Shown: positions 16,926-26,227 of the stretch, piece after piece
How the letters are laid out: each line of letters starts with the position of its first letter
Numbering within the stretch: position 1 is the stretch's first letter
Assembly: GCF_000175935.2 (NCBI RefSeq)
Contig: NC_014837.1
Span: 806,001 to 870,000, forward strand
Length of the DNA stretch: 64,000 nucleotides
Source of the DNA: Pantoea sp. At-9b
GTDB taxonomy: Bacteria > Pseudomonadota > Gammaproteobacteria > Enterobacterales > Enterobacteriaceae
Direction of reading: 5' to 3'
The notes under the pieces: model-generated
The model's database searches: none
What the model saw: the letters and a program-made list of their open reading frames with translations, nothing else
What the model was told of the DNA's origin: nothing
Made by a program: the position numbers and the translations under genes

Positions 16926-17969
16926 TTAAACCGTCGCAACCGGCGTAGCAGGCGATCCCACTGCGCCCGGCAGCCGCAGCGGCGGTGCGGTCAGCAGAAA
17001 TGCATGGCGCTGATGGTGCGCCAGCCAATCTGCCAGCGGACTCAGCAACCACAGCTCACCGAGATACACCCCCAGCCGGAACAGGCAGAGATCATGCAGC
17101 GGGTGCGACGGATAAAAATCATCGTTCAACGGTCGTGCCGGTAGTATCTCCACTGCCGGATTGTCGGCAATCAGCGCCACAACTCCGCTTTCTACAATCC
17201 ACTGCCGCAATTGCGCATCGCTGCCGTCCAACCCGGCAAAGTGGCTGTTAAGGAAAGTCATATCCGGCTCGCCTTGCATGGCCAGAATGGCTTCATCCAT
17301 GCCGGTACGGAAACACACCAGGTCACCCGGGCGCACTTCAATGCCGTCAGCCTGTAAAATCTGTTGCAGATGCGTATAGCCAAAAGCAAAACGCTCGCTG
17401 CCAAAGTGGCGTTTGATATCGATCATCACCGCCCGTCCCTGGATGCCGTGTTGCGCCATATGTTCGATACCCAGCACTTTTGCCCCCAGATGGCTACCGT
17501 GGTGGCAGCCACAGCCGGCGCGATAGTCAGTTTCACCGACAATATCGACATTCGCCTTGTAGCCGTTGTAGAACACCATTTCCGGCTCGCCATTGGCGTT
17601 GACATCAAACCATTGGCCCATATGTGCGAGGCTGTCCCACTGGGTGGAGTATTGCAGTGCCAGCGTCACGGTGTCGTCACAAATCACGTCACTCAACTGG
17701 GGATTATCACGCGACAGCGGATAGGTCATATTGGCGTGCTCGCCGCGCCGTGTGGCATTGAGCTGCGGTGGTGGACGACGCGGATTCATTGCCGTGCCGC
17801 CCGGTAAATCGAGCGGCAAACTCAGGCAGAAGGTCTCGCCGGTCTGCACTTCTGCCACGCCCTCCCGTACTTTTTGCGGCGTCAGCAGATTGAGACGACC
17901 TAACTGGTCATCGGCACCGAAATCGCCCCAAGTGGAGTGTGACGGGCGTTGTTTCCAGCGACTATTCAT
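16926..17969 (-). CDS. Cyclase-family (PF04199-type) metal-dependent hydrolase
   Basis: 347 residues. The family includes kynurenine formamidase and polyketide-cyclase-like hydrolases that use a His/Asp metal site. Visible motifs are TQWDSLAHMGQWF, the Cys/His-rich GCGCHHGSHLGAKVLGIE, and RAVMIDIKRHFG. The start ATG overlaps the upstream transporter stop as ATGA and follows GAGGAGA. It is the last gene of a six-gene leftward unit for sugar-acid or hydroxy-acid use, so a lactone, amide or ester substrate is plausible. This is inferred from context, not from the sequence. Confidence 0.8.
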   Translation of the reverse strand: MNSRWKQRPSHSTWGDFGADDQLGRLNLLTPQKVREGVAEVQTGETFCLSLPLDLPGGTAMNPRRPPPQLNATRRGEHANMTYPLSRDNPQLSDVICDDTVTLALQYSTQWDSLAHMGQWFDVNANGEPEMVFYNGYKANVDIVGETDYRAGCGCHHGSHLGAKVLGIEHMAQHGIQGRAVMIDIKRHFGSERFAFGYTHLQQILQADGIEVRPGDLVCFRTGMDEAILAMQGEPDMTFLNSHFAGLDGSDAQLRQWIVESGVVALIADNPAVEILPARPLNDDFYPSHPLHDLCLFRLGVYLGELWLLSPLADWLAHHQRHAFLLTAPPLRLPGAVGSPATPVATV

Positions 17970-19297
17970 ACTTCTCTCCTCAATGCGCCATCCAGCGCCC
18001 GGTTGTCGGCCACGCCCATCGGTTGCACGCGCGGCAGCCAGAAGGCATACACCAGCGCACCGACCACGCCGATGACACCGGCGATCTCCAGCGGAATCAC
18101 GAACGAATGGGTGAACTGCATGATCACGCCAATTAGAATCGGCGAAATGATGCCCGCGAGATTGGCCGCCATATTCTGAATACCACCAATGGTGGCGACG
18201 TTAGCACGGTTGGGGGCGACGTCTGACGGCAGCGCCCACAGGGCGGCCGAAGCGAAGGTTGCGGCAAAGTTAGCGAAGCACAGCGCAGACAGCGCCAGCC
18301 CTACCGTGGGGGAAAACGCTGCCAGGCCGATGGTGGCGCTGCCCAGCATCCCGCCGACCAGCGGGATTTTGCGCGCCACGCTGAGCGAATAACCGCGACG
18401 CACCAGCGAGTCAGACAGCAACCCGCCGCACCAGCCGCCGACAATCGCCGCGATGCCTGGCAGCATTCCCAGCAGGCCAAACTTCATCAGTGACAAATGG
18501 AACGTCTCCACCAGATAGGTCGGGAACCAGGTGAAGAAGAAATAGGACACGAAGTTGATACAGAAGAAGCCCGCCATCATCGCCTGCACGGTACGCTGCG
18601 CCAGCAACTGACGCACGCTCATCGGTTCGCCGTTTTGCGGGTCTTGGTTGGCCTCAATAAACGCCACTTCTTCGGCGGAGACGGTTTTGTGCTCGCGCGG
18701 GTCGCGATACCACAGATACCATGCCAGCGCCCAAACCACGGCCACCAAACCGGAGATGACAAAGGTCATACGCCAGCCAACCAGCGCAATCAAAAACGAG
18801 ATAATCGGAATCGCCAGGGTGCCACCAATTTTGCTGCCGTTGTTAAAGGTGGCGGCGGCGAAGCTGCGTTCCTGGCGTGGGAACCAGCGTGTCACGGTCG
18901 ACGAACTGGCGGGATAACTGGGGGCTTCGAACGCACCGAGGACAAAACGGAAACCCACCAGCGCGGCAATGCTGCTGGCGAGGCCACAGGCTGCGGTTGC
19001 CAGCCCCCAGCCGAGACTGCTGAGGGCAAAGGTGATACGTGGACCGAGTTTATCCACCAGCCAGCCGCCCGGCAGCTGGAACAGGACATAGCTCCAGAAG
19101 AAAGCAGAGAGCAGTAACCCGCTGTCGGTGGGCGAGAAGTGTAACTCCTGGCTCATAAACGGGATGGCGACACTCATCGCGGCGCGGTCGATATAGTTGA
19201 TGGCGATGCCGACAGACAGCACCGTCAGAATGATGAAACGAAATTTCCCTTTTCTTGCCGAAACAGCAGCAGATGCTCCATTGGAATTCAGCGACAT
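17966..19297 (-). CDS. MFS transporter, ACS family (anion:cation symporter), copy 1
   Basis: 443 residues from the second of two adjacent ATGs (19297), which is correctly spaced from GGAGG. The frame extends to a TTG at 19309. It has twelve membrane spans with the ACS signatures INYIDRAAMSVAIPFMSQEL, FFWSYVLFQLPGGWLVDKLGPR and a conserved RWFPRQERSFAAATFNNGSKIGG. Relatives carry glucarate, galactarate, galactonate or tartrate into the cell with protons. It is clearly paralogous to the next gene upstream. The ATGA overlap with the cyclase gene shows coupling to that enzyme. Confidence 0.9.
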   Translation of the reverse strand: MSLNSNGASAAVSARKGKFRFIILTVLSVGIAINYIDRAAMSVAIPFMSQELHFSPTDSGLLLSAFFWSYVLFQLPGGWLVDKLGPRITFALSSLGWGLATAACGLASSIAALVGFRFVLGAFEAPSYPASSSTVTRWFPRQERSFAAATFNNGSKIGGTLAIPIISFLIALVGWRMTFVISGLVAVVWALAWYLWYRDPREHKTVSAEEVAFIEANQDPQNGEPMSVRQLLAQRTVQAMMAGFFCINFVSYFFFTWFPTYLVETFHLSLMKFGLLGMLPGIAAIVGGWCGGLLSDSLVRRGYSLSVARKIPLVGGMLGSATIGLAAFSPTVGLALSALCFANFAATFASAALWALPSDVAPNRANVATIGGIQNMAANLAGIISPILIGVIMQFTHSFVIPLEIAGVIGVVGALVYAFWLPRVQPMGVADNRALDGALRREV

Positions 19298-19370
19298 CAT
19301 CGCCTCCAATTGTTTTTTATAGTGAGTTGTAGGGAACGCCGCATCAGGACGATGCGGCGGGTCAGGGCGC

Positions 19371-20690
19371 TTACGCGCCGCTGGTCAGGGTCTGTGAATG
19401 ATGAACCTGTTCCTCATCCACGATCGGTTCAACTTTGCCCATCAGGAACAGGTAGTTAAGGATACCAATCACCACCAGCACGGCGGAGAACACCAGCGCC
19501 CAGGTGAAGTGGCCAGTGGCACCCACGATTGCGCCGGTGATGATCGGACCCACCGCGCCGCCCATATTGGAGACGGTGTTCTGCAAACCGGCGACAATCG
19601 ACACGCTGTTTTTCGGTGCCACATCGCCTGGCAACGCCCAGACCTGAGAGGCTGCCACGGTAGTACCCGATTTGGCGATGCACAGCAGCAACACGGTCAT
19701 AAACACTGAATCGGTGAACGGTGCGAAACCGATGCACAGCGCCATGACCAGGCCAATGGTCAGGAACAGTTTGCGCGTGGCGGTCAGTGACAGCACTTTA
19801 TTGTGCACCATCCGGTCGGATGCCCAACCTGCCAGCACTTCAATCACCATGCCGCAAATCAGTGGCAGGGCCGCTACCATCCCCATCTTGAGGAAATCCA
19901 TCCCTTTATCTTTCACCAGGTAGGTCGGCAGCCAGGTGATAAAGAAATAGGAGGTGTAGTTGATGGTGAAGAAGCCAATGCACATTGCCCAGATATTGCG
20001 ATAGCGCAGCAGCTTGTACCACTTCATCGGCAGCACGCTTTTATCGCCGTGCTTGTTTGCCTGACCATTACGGATCAGATGCACTTCATCACGGCTGATC
20101 GATTTATGGTCTTCCGGGTTCTCGGCGTAGATAAAGTACCAGGCAATCACCCAGAACAGGCCGATGGCACCGATGGCGAGGAAGGTGATACGCCAGTCAA
20201 ACATGGCGATCATCCATACAATCAGCGGCATAGCGATGGCACCGCCAAATTTGGAGGCGCTGTCAAACAGGCCAGAGACGGTGGCACGCTCGCGGTCCGG
20301 GAACCAGCGGGCAGCGATGCCAGCGTTGCTCGGGTAAGCCGCCGCTTCACCGACCCCCAGCGCCAGGCGTAGCGCCAGCAGTGATTTAAAGCCAGTCGCC
20401 AGGCCCATCGCCATCGTGGCGATTGACCACCAGCCAACGGCAATGCCCAGCCCTTTTTTCTGACCGAAACGGTCAGCAAACCAGCCAGCCGGAATTTGCA
20501 GCAGCGCGTAGGACCAGAAAAACGCGGCCATGATCACGCCCATCATCTCCGGATTGATGGCCAGTTCTTTAATCAGATGCGGGGCAGCAGCAGAGAGTAC
20601 AGTACGGTCAATATAGTTAATGGCAACCGCCAGCCACATCAGGCCTGCGATCCACCAGCGAATACGGGTCGAGCGTGAGGGTGTATTCAT
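19371..20690 (-). CDS. MFS transporter, ACS family (anion:cation symporter), copy 2
   Basis: 439 residues from ATG 20690, which has GAGTG six bases upstream. The frame can be read three codons longer from a GTG. Membrane topology and motifs match the previous transporter (INYIDRTVLSAAAPHLIKEL, FFWSYALLQIPAGWFADRFGQ, RWFPDRERATVSGLFDSASKFGG). The C-terminal tail (VEPIVDEEQVHHSQTLTSGA) is longer and acidic. Two related carriers in one operon suggest two related substrates or two affinities. The substrate class is a sugar acid or similar carboxylate by family and context. Confidence 0.9.
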   Translation of the reverse strand: MNTPSRSTRIRWWIAGLMWLAVAINYIDRTVLSAAAPHLIKELAINPEMMGVIMAAFFWSYALLQIPAGWFADRFGQKKGLGIAVGWWSIATMAMGLATGFKSLLALRLALGVGEAAAYPSNAGIAARWFPDRERATVSGLFDSASKFGGAIAMPLIVWMIAMFDWRITFLAIGAIGLFWVIAWYFIYAENPEDHKSISRDEVHLIRNGQANKHGDKSVLPMKWYKLLRYRNIWAMCIGFFTINYTSYFFITWLPTYLVKDKGMDFLKMGMVAALPLICGMVIEVLAGWASDRMVHNKVLSLTATRKLFLTIGLVMALCIGFAPFTDSVFMTVLLLCIAKSGTTVAASQVWALPGDVAPKNSVSIVAGLQNTVSNMGGAVGPIITGAIVGATGHFTWALVFSAVLVVIGILNYLFLMGKVEPIVDEEQVHHSQTLTSGA

Positions 20691-20719
20691 AATAATCACT
20701 CGATTCAGGGGGGCGGCCC

Positions 20720-21673
20720 TCAGGCCAGCCCGTTCATCACGTTAACCGGGCGTTCGCCCTGTTGAATGCACTGCACAATTTGCGTGACACAGCGTTCGCC
20801 GATGGCGCTGATCGCCCCATCGGTGTAGCCCGCAATGTGTGAGGTCGGAATAAAGTTGCCCAGGGTGAACAGCGGATGTTCAGCCAGTGGCTCCTGCTCA
20901 AACACATCCGCCGCGGCACCGGCGATCACGTTATCCTGCAATGCCTGGAACAGATCCTGTTCGTTCACCACGCCGCCGCGTGACACGTTGATCAGGAACG
21001 CGCTTTTCTTCATACGTTTGATGCGGGCCGCATCAAACAGGTTGCGCGTTTCATTGGTCAGCGGGGTATGCAGGGTGATGAAGTCGCTCGCTGCGGTCAG
21101 TTGATCCATGCTGACGAATTCGATGCCGTGTTCTGCCGCGAATTTTTCGTCCGGGTAGAAATCAAAGGCGATAACACGCATGTTGAAGCCTTTCGCGCGC
21201 AGCGCGACCTGCTTACCGATGTTGCCCAGTCCCACGATACCCAGCGTTTTGCCGTACACGTCGGTGGCAAAAATTCGCGGCCAGTGACCGGCACGGGTTT
21301 CCACCGCGGCCTGGGTCAGCTGGCGAGCGCTGTTGAGGATCAAGGCAAAAGCGAAGTCGGCCACGGCATGTTTGTTGGCATCTGGCACGTTGGTGACATA
21401 GATGCCGCGTGCGCGGGTGGCGTCCAGATTGATGTTATCGACGCCAACGCCGTGCTTGCAGACAATCTTCAACTGCGGCGCTTTGCTCAGCAGCTCTTCA
21501 TTAACGTCGGTAAAGGCAACAATCATCGCTACGGTGTCGGCCAGATGTGGCTCCAGTGCGCTCAGTGGCGCATCGGCAGGCAGGGTGATCAGTTCAAAAC
21601 CCTGCTGTTGCAGCGTGGTGATTGGCGTTGCGTCATATTTGGCGAATGACGGTGAGGTACAGATGACTTTCAT
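20720..21673 (-). CDS. D-isomer-specific 2-hydroxyacid dehydrogenase (phosphoglycerate dehydrogenase-like)
   Basis: 317 residues from ATG 21673, after GGGAAG. The frame also runs to 21715 without a ribosome site. It interconverts a 2-hydroxy acid and a 2-oxo acid with NAD(P). The Rossmann motif GLGNIGKQVALRAKGFNMRVIAFD lies near residues 145-170. Catalytic Arg is in INVSRGG, Glu in the FEQEPLAEHPLF region, and His in SHIAGYTDGA. There is no ACT regulatory domain, so this is a catabolic type rather than biosynthetic SerA. It sits between a transporter and a DHDPS-type aldolase in the catabolic operon. Confidence 0.88.
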   Translation of the reverse strand: MKVICTSPSFAKYDATPITTLQQQGFELITLPADAPLSALEPHLADTVAMIVAFTDVNEELLSKAPQLKIVCKHGVGVDNINLDATRARGIYVTNVPDANKHAVADFAFALILNSARQLTQAAVETRAGHWPRIFATDVYGKTLGIVGLGNIGKQVALRAKGFNMRVIAFDFYPDEKFAAEHGIEFVSMDQLTAASDFITLHTPLTNETRNLFDAARIKRMKKSAFLINVSRGGVVNEQDLFQALQDNVIAGAAADVFEQEPLAEHPLFTLGNFIPTSHIAGYTDGAISAIGERCVTQIVQCIQQGERPVNVMNGLA

Positions 21674-21733
21674 AACGCTTCCCGGTGTAAAAAGTGGAAC
21701 AGGCAAGGGCAGCACGTGCTGCCCTGACGGCCA

Positions 21734-22618
21734 TTACTGCAAATACTGGTTCACGATCTGGCGGATCTTCTGCTCTTCCTCGGCCGTGAAACGCACCGCA
21801 TAGCGGCTGTCGCCGACGTTATAACCGAGCAGAGAAACCGCCTTCTTCACCGCTGCCGGTGAGAAGCCGACGCTGTAAAGGTCGGTACGCAATCCGGTGA
21901 CGTTCTCCTGAGCCAGACGCGAACCTTCGATATCACCAGCGTGGAAGCGTGCCCAGATCGCGTTGATCTCTTTCGGTGCCACGTTGGCAAGGCCGGAGAT
22001 GCAGGCAGAACAGCCATCAACGAAGCCCTGATGGATCAGCGAATCCGGGCCGTTCAGTACGTCAAAATTATCGCTACCTGCCGCAGCTTGCAGGAAGCCG
22101 CTCAGGCTCTCGTAGCTGCCTGCGCTGTCTTTGATCCCGATGATGTTGGGATGTGACGCCAGCTGGCGCACGGTGTCCGGCTGTAAGGTGTTGCCGGTAC
22201 GGGCCGGAATGTTGTAGAGGAACAGCGGCACGTTCAGCGCATCTGCCACCGTCTGATAGTGATAAATCAGCTCATCCTGTTTCAACGGCACGAAGTACGG
22301 GGTGATCACTGATACCGCATCAACGCCGAGCTTCTCAATCTGCTTGCCGAGACGGATGGTTTCACGGGTGGAGATCTCGCCAATATGCGCCACCACGGGT
22401 GCGCTGCCGTTCACTTCATCAACGCAGGTCTCGGTAACGGCCAGTTTCTCCTGCTCATTTAGCACGAAGAATTCGCCGTTGGTGCCGCCGCAGAAAATAC
22501 CGTTCCCGGCGCTCAGTTGACGCTTAACCTGCTCACGTTGGGTGGCAGGATTAAAGGCACCGTCGCGATCGAAGGTGGTGACAATGGCGGTCAGTACGCC
22601 CTGAATTTTGTTGCTCAT
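21734..22618 (-). CDS. Dihydrodipicolinate synthase/N-acetylneuraminate lyase family aldolase
   Basis: A 294-residue class I aldolase of the DHDPS superfamily. The Schiff-base lysine is in IIGIKDSAGS (about residue 161), the proton-relay tyrosine is in LYNIPARTG, and the GGTNGEFF loop binds the pyruvate carboxylate. The ATG follows GAGGAA. Because the gene lies in a sugar-acid operon and true dapA is expected elsewhere, a 2-keto-3-deoxy acid or 4-hydroxy-2-oxo acid aldolase or dehydratase is more likely than lysine biosynthesis. The exact substrate is not deducible. Confidence 0.88.
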   Translation of the reverse strand: MSNKIQGVLTAIVTTFDRDGAFNPATQREQVKRQLSAGNGIFCGGTNGEFFVLNEQEKLAVTETCVDEVNGSAPVVAHIGEISTRETIRLGKQIEKLGVDAVSVITPYFVPLKQDELIYHYQTVADALNVPLFLYNIPARTGNTLQPDTVRQLASHPNIIGIKDSAGSYESLSGFLQAAAGSDNFDVLNGPDSLIHQGFVDGCSACISGLANVAPKEINAIWARFHAGDIEGSRLAQENVTGLRTDLYSVGFSPAAVKKAVSLLGYNVGDSRYAVRFTAEEEQKIRQIVNQYLQ

Positions 22619-22635
22619 GATTTCCTCGATAGTCC

Positions 22636-23784
22636 TTAGTGATTCAATGCCGGAAACAGCGTCAGGTAGACGTTTCGCACGTCATCGGCGCTCACTTTCA
22701 TCGGTACATTCTTCATCAGGCGTTGCACGTCGAGCGCGGCTTCTACCAGATAGGGCAGGTGATCCGGGCCGATACCCAGCTCTTCCAGGCTGGCAGGCAG
22801 TTTCAGGCGCAGCACCAGCGCGGCGAAGTACTCGACCAGCGCATGTGATTTCGCTTCTTCATCCAGCGTCAGGTCGGCATCAGGCAGCAGGTCGTAAGCC
22901 TGAGCAAATTTGCTCACCGCGGCCGGACGTACAAAGCGCATGCACGGTGCCAGCAGGATGGCGTTAGCGACGCCGTGTGGAATGTGGTATTTGCCGCCCA
23001 GCGGGTAAGACATCGCGTGCACCAGGTGCGTACCGGCATGGGCAATTGAGGCACCGCCGTAATATGACGCCCACAGCATATTTAGACGCGCTTCGAGGTT
23101 ACCCGGCTCGGCAACAGCAGTTTCCAGGCTGGCAAACAGCTTTTTCATGCCGATCATCGCGTAGTTATCACTCACCGGGTTGGCAACCGTGGCGGTGAAG
23201 CACTCAATCAGGTGGCACAACGCATCAATCCCGGTGGAGGAAGCGATGTGCGGCGGCATGCTGGTGGTCAGCTCCGGCACCAGTGCGACATAATCCGGCA
23301 GCATCACCGGGGTAATAATGCCGACCTTGGTCTCTTTCTCCGGGATCGCCAAAATGGCGTTCGGCGTGGCTTCTGAACCAGTACCCGCCGTGGTAGGGAT
23401 CAGCAGCGAAGTGGTGCGGGTCAGCGGTTTTTCCCCGGCCAGTAAGGCATCAAGGGTGGGCGCGCCTTTCACGCACAGAATAGAGAGCAGTTTGGCAACG
23501 TCCAGTACGCTACCGCCGCCTACGCCGATCACCAGATCGACATCGGTAGTTGGCAATGCTGCCACAATCGCCGCCACATCATGCTGGCTGGGTTCTGGCG
23601 GCACGCTGTTCACCACACTGAGGCTGGCAATCTGCTGCTGCAACTGGGCGATCAACGTCTGTACTGCCGGAATGCCCTCTATATTCTTATCAGTGACCAG
23701 CAGCGCTTTCTGCTTACCTTTCAGCAGGTAGCTGAGGTCATTGAGTGCCTGATAGCCGCTAATCACGGTGCTGTTGATATTCAT
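22636..23784 (-). CDS. Iron-containing (group III) alcohol dehydrogenase
   Basis: 382 residues from ATG 23784. An upstream in-frame GTG at 23811 is less likely because it lacks a ribosome site. Features are the NAD-binding GVGGGSVLDVAK, TTAGTGSEATPNAI, and the metal-ligand histidines in HAMSYPLGGKYHIPHGVANAI. The family reduces aldehydes or oxidises alcohols with Fe2+. It is the first gene of the leftward six-gene unit and begins about 190 bases from the divergent kinase gene, so both units probably share the regulatory region. It could handle a semialdehyde produced by the aldolase. Confidence 0.92.
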   Translation of the reverse strand: MNINSTVISGYQALNDLSYLLKGKQKALLVTDKNIEGIPAVQTLIAQLQQQIASLSVVNSVPPEPSQHDVAAIVAALPTTDVDLVIGVGGGSVLDVAKLLSILCVKGAPTLDALLAGEKPLTRTTSLLIPTTAGTGSEATPNAILAIPEKETKVGIITPVMLPDYVALVPELTTSMPPHIASSTGIDALCHLIECFTATVANPVSDNYAMIGMKKLFASLETAVAEPGNLEARLNMLWASYYGGASIAHAGTHLVHAMSYPLGGKYHIPHGVANAILLAPCMRFVRPAAVSKFAQAYDLLPDADLTLDEEAKSHALVEYFAALVLRLKLPASLEELGIGPDHLPYLVEAALDVQRLMKNVPMKVSADDVRNVYLTLFPALNH

Positions 23785-23895
23785 TTCGTACCCTTTTCCC
23801 GGTGTTTTCACGCTGATTGATTGGTTTTGCTCATCAGTCTGCGATGTCTGTCACTAACTGTGCCTGAATTTATAGGGCATATTGATTTCAATTAA

Positions 23896-23942
23896 TTTGA
23901 TCTTGCTCACATATAATCAATCATGATTGAATATAATCAATC
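23896..23942 (+). promoter_or_regulatory. Class II CRP promoter with repeated TATAATCAATC boxes
   Basis: A CRP-like site TTTGA-TCTTGC-TCACA (23896-23911) has its centre about 41 bases upstream of the start expected from the perfect -10 TATAAT at 23932-23937. The 11-mer TATAATCAATC occurs at 23912-23922 and again at 23932-23942, 20 bases apart. The first copy is part of a perfect palindrome TCAATCATGATTGA (23917-23930). The repeats are good candidates for the DeoR-family regulator encoded at the end of the operon. Confidence 0.6.
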
Positions 23943-23976
23943 TCAACACGGCAAGCTGCCCGTTACAGGAGAGAGG

Positions 23977-25248
23977 ATGCGTTCACAACCTTGGAAAACA
24001 CCGGTTCTGGTGATTGCCGATGATTTTACTGGTGCTAACGATGCCGGAAGCGGGCTGGCCAGGGCAGGTGCGCGCGTACACGTGCTGTTTAACAGCGATA
24101 CGCCACACGATGCCAATGCTGCCGATGTGCTGGTGATTAGCACGGATAGCCGGGCGGTGAGTGCAACCGAGGCCGCACAACGTACTGAACGTGCGGTCCG
24201 GCAGCATCAGGCGGTTGCGCAGGATGGTTGGTTGTTTAAGAAAATCGACTCCACCTTACGTGGCAACCCCGGCGCGGAGATTGCCGCAGCCATGGCGGCC
24301 AGTGGCAAAACACTGGCGCTGGTGGTGCCTGCGGTGCCAAAGCTGGGGCGCACCACGCGCAAGGGAGAGGTGTGGATTCAGCAACAACGCCTCACTGACA
24401 CCGAGTTTGCCAGCGATCCGAAAACGCCCGTCACCAGCAGCAACGTGTTGACGCGTCTACAGATGCAAAGCGATTTACCGGGTGAGGTGATCGATCTCGA
24501 CACGCTGCGCAGCGGCCAACTGGCGCAGGTGCTGGCCGGGAAGCAAGGGCTGGTGGTGATTGATATTGAGCAGGATGCTGACCTGAGCTTATTAATGCAG
24601 GCCGCTGCGGCGCTGCCAACGCGGCCACTGCTGGCCGGGGCATCCGGCCTGGGCGATGCGTTGGGCGAGCATCTGGCTGGCCGATCGGCGCGACCGGTGC
24701 TGGCCGTGGTGGGGTCGATGAGCGCCATTGCCCAACAGCAAATTGAGCGTCTCAATAGCCAGCGCGCCATTCGCATTATCGATATTGATATCCGCCAGTT
24801 GTTTGCCCAACCGGCATGGCCACAGGCCAGCGCATGGCAGCAGGCGATGCAGCAGGCATTGCGTGCCGGTGAACACTGCGTAGTGCGCACCACGCAACAT
24901 GCCGCACAGCGTCATGAGATTGACAGTCTGTGCCAGCAGCAACAGGTTTCCCGTCAGGAGCTGGGCGAGCGTATCTGCCAGTTTCTGGCGCAACTGACCG
25001 AAGCGGTGTGCCGTAACGTTCCGCCTGCCGGATTGTATCTCTCCGGCGGAGATGTGGCGATTGCCGTGGCACAGGCGCTGGGAGCCAACGGTTTTCAGAT
25101 TCAGGGTCTGGTGGCGGGCTGTGTACCGCACGGGGTTCTGCTTAATAGTGATTTACACCTGCCGGTGATGACCAAAGCGGGTGGCTTTGGCGACGAAAAC
25201 ACCCTGGTAGAAGCCATTCGTTTTATTGAGGAGATGTCGAGTGAATAA
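23977..25248 (+). CDS. Four-carbon acid sugar kinase family protein (DUF1537)
   Basis: 423 residues from ATG 23977, which has AGGAG five bases upstream. The frame's earlier ATG at 23923 lies before the predicted transcription start. DUF1537 kinases phosphorylate four-carbon acid sugars such as D-threonate or erythronate at O4. The N-terminal substrate domain starts VLVIADDFTGANDAGSGLA and includes KKIDSTLRGNPGAEI. The C-terminal nucleotide domain has YLSGGDVAIA and GCVPHGVLL. The next gene is a PdxA2-like dehydrogenase, the known partner that converts the 4-phosphate to dihydroxyacetone phosphate and CO2. The substrate here remains to be assigned. Confidence 0.9.
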   Translation: MRSQPWKTPVLVIADDFTGANDAGSGLARAGARVHVLFNSDTPHDANAADVLVISTDSRAVSATEAAQRTERAVRQHQAVAQDGWLFKKIDSTLRGNPGAEIAAAMAASGKTLALVVPAVPKLGRTTRKGEVWIQQQRLTDTEFASDPKTPVTSSNVLTRLQMQSDLPGEVIDLDTLRSGQLAQVLAGKQGLVVIDIEQDADLSLLMQAAAALPTRPLLAGASGLGDALGEHLAGRSARPVLAVVGSMSAIAQQQIERLNSQRAIRIIDIDIRQLFAQPAWPQASAWQQAMQQALRAGEHCVVRTTQHAAQRHEIDSLCQQQQVSRQELGERICQFLAQLTEAVCRNVPPAGLYLSGGDVAIAVAQALGANGFQIQGLVAGCVPHGVLLNSDLHLPVMTKAGGFGDENTLVEAIRFIEEMSSE

Positions 25249-26221
25249 AATTATTGCGGTTACCATGGGCGATCCGGCGGGCATCAGCCCGGAGATCATC
25301 ATTAAAGCGTTGGCGGAAGGCGAACTGGCCGGTGTGCCAGCGGTGGTGGTAGGTTGCGCCGCGACGCTGCGTCGGGTGATGGGGTTGAACATTACGCCGC
25401 AGGCTGAGCTGCGCGTGCTGGACCAGGTAAAAGACGCGCATTTTGCGCCGGGTATCATCAACGTGATTGATGAGCCGCTGGCGAACCCGGAAGCCTTGCA
25501 ACCGGGCGTGGTGCAGAAGGAAGCGGGCGATCTGGCGTGGCGCTGCGTGAAACGTGCGACCGAGTTGGCACTGGCAGGGGAAGTGCAGGCGATTGCCACT
25601 GCGCCTCTGAACAAAGAAGCACTGCACTCGGCGGGTCATATCTATCCAGGACACACCGAACTGCTGGCGCAACTGACCAACACCAAAGATTACGCGATGG
25701 TGCTGTACACCGATCATCTGAAGGTAATCCACGTGACGACCCATATCGCGCTGCGTAAATTCCTCGACACCCTAAACCGCCCGCGTATTGAGACGGTGAT
25801 TGGGATGGCGGATACCTTCCTGCGTCGTGTCGGGTTCGACAAGCCACGTATTGCGGTCGCCGGGGTTAACCCCCATGCCGGAGAGAACGGGTTGTTTGGC
25901 GATGAAGAGATCACCACCGTGGCACCTGCCATCAGGGCGATGAAGGAAAAAGGCATTGATGTTTATGGCCCGTGCCCGCCAGATACCGTGTTCCTGCAAT
26001 GCCAGCAAGGTCAGTATGATATGGTGGTGGCGATGTACCACGATCAGGGGCATATCCCACTGAAATTACTTGGTTTTTACGATGGTGTTAATATCACGGC
26101 AGGTTTACCGTTTATCCGTACTTCTGCGGACCACGGCACCGCCTTTGATATCGCCTGGACAGGTAAGGCGAACTCTGCGAGCATGGCGATCTCCATCAAA
26201 CTCGCGATGCAACTTGCATAG
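25241..26221 (+). CDS. PdxA2-like 4-phospho-acid-sugar dehydrogenase
   Basis: 326 residues from GTG 25241, preceded by GAGGAG and overlapping the kinase stop by eight bases. It belongs to the 4-hydroxythreonine-4-phosphate dehydrogenase family: IAVTMGDPAGISPEI, the metal-binding HTELLAQ, HDQGHIPLKLLGF and RTSADHGTAFDIA. When paired with a DUF1537 kinase these enzymes oxidise and decarboxylate 4-phospho-threonate or -erythronate to dihydroxyacetone phosphate, rather than making vitamin B6. The tight overlap with the kinase supports that catabolic assignment. Confidence 0.92.
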   Translation: MNKIIAVTMGDPAGISPEIIIKALAEGELAGVPAVVVGCAATLRRVMGLNITPQAELRVLDQVKDAHFAPGIINVIDEPLANPEALQPGVVQKEAGDLAWRCVKRATELALAGEVQAIATAPLNKEALHSAGHIYPGHTELLAQLTNTKDYAMVLYTDHLKVIHVTTHIALRKFLDTLNRPRIETVIGMADTFLRRVGFDKPRIAVAGVNPHAGENGLFGDEEITTVAPAIRAMKEKGIDVYGPCPPDTVFLQCQQGQYDMVVAMYHDQGHIPLKLLGFYDGVNITAGLPFIRTSADHGTAFDIAWTGKANSASMAISIKLAMQLA

Positions 26222-26227
26222 GGAAAT

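Noticed and set aside
18497..19117. 206-codon plus-strand frame antisense to an MFS transporter
   Set aside because: Polar, Gly/Arg/Glu-rich translation typical of the complement of hydrophobic codons; not a gene.
23923..23976. Earlier ATG for the DUF1537 kinase
   Set aside because: It lies upstream of the predicted transcription start and within the regulatory repeats; the ATG at 23977 has the AGGAG site.
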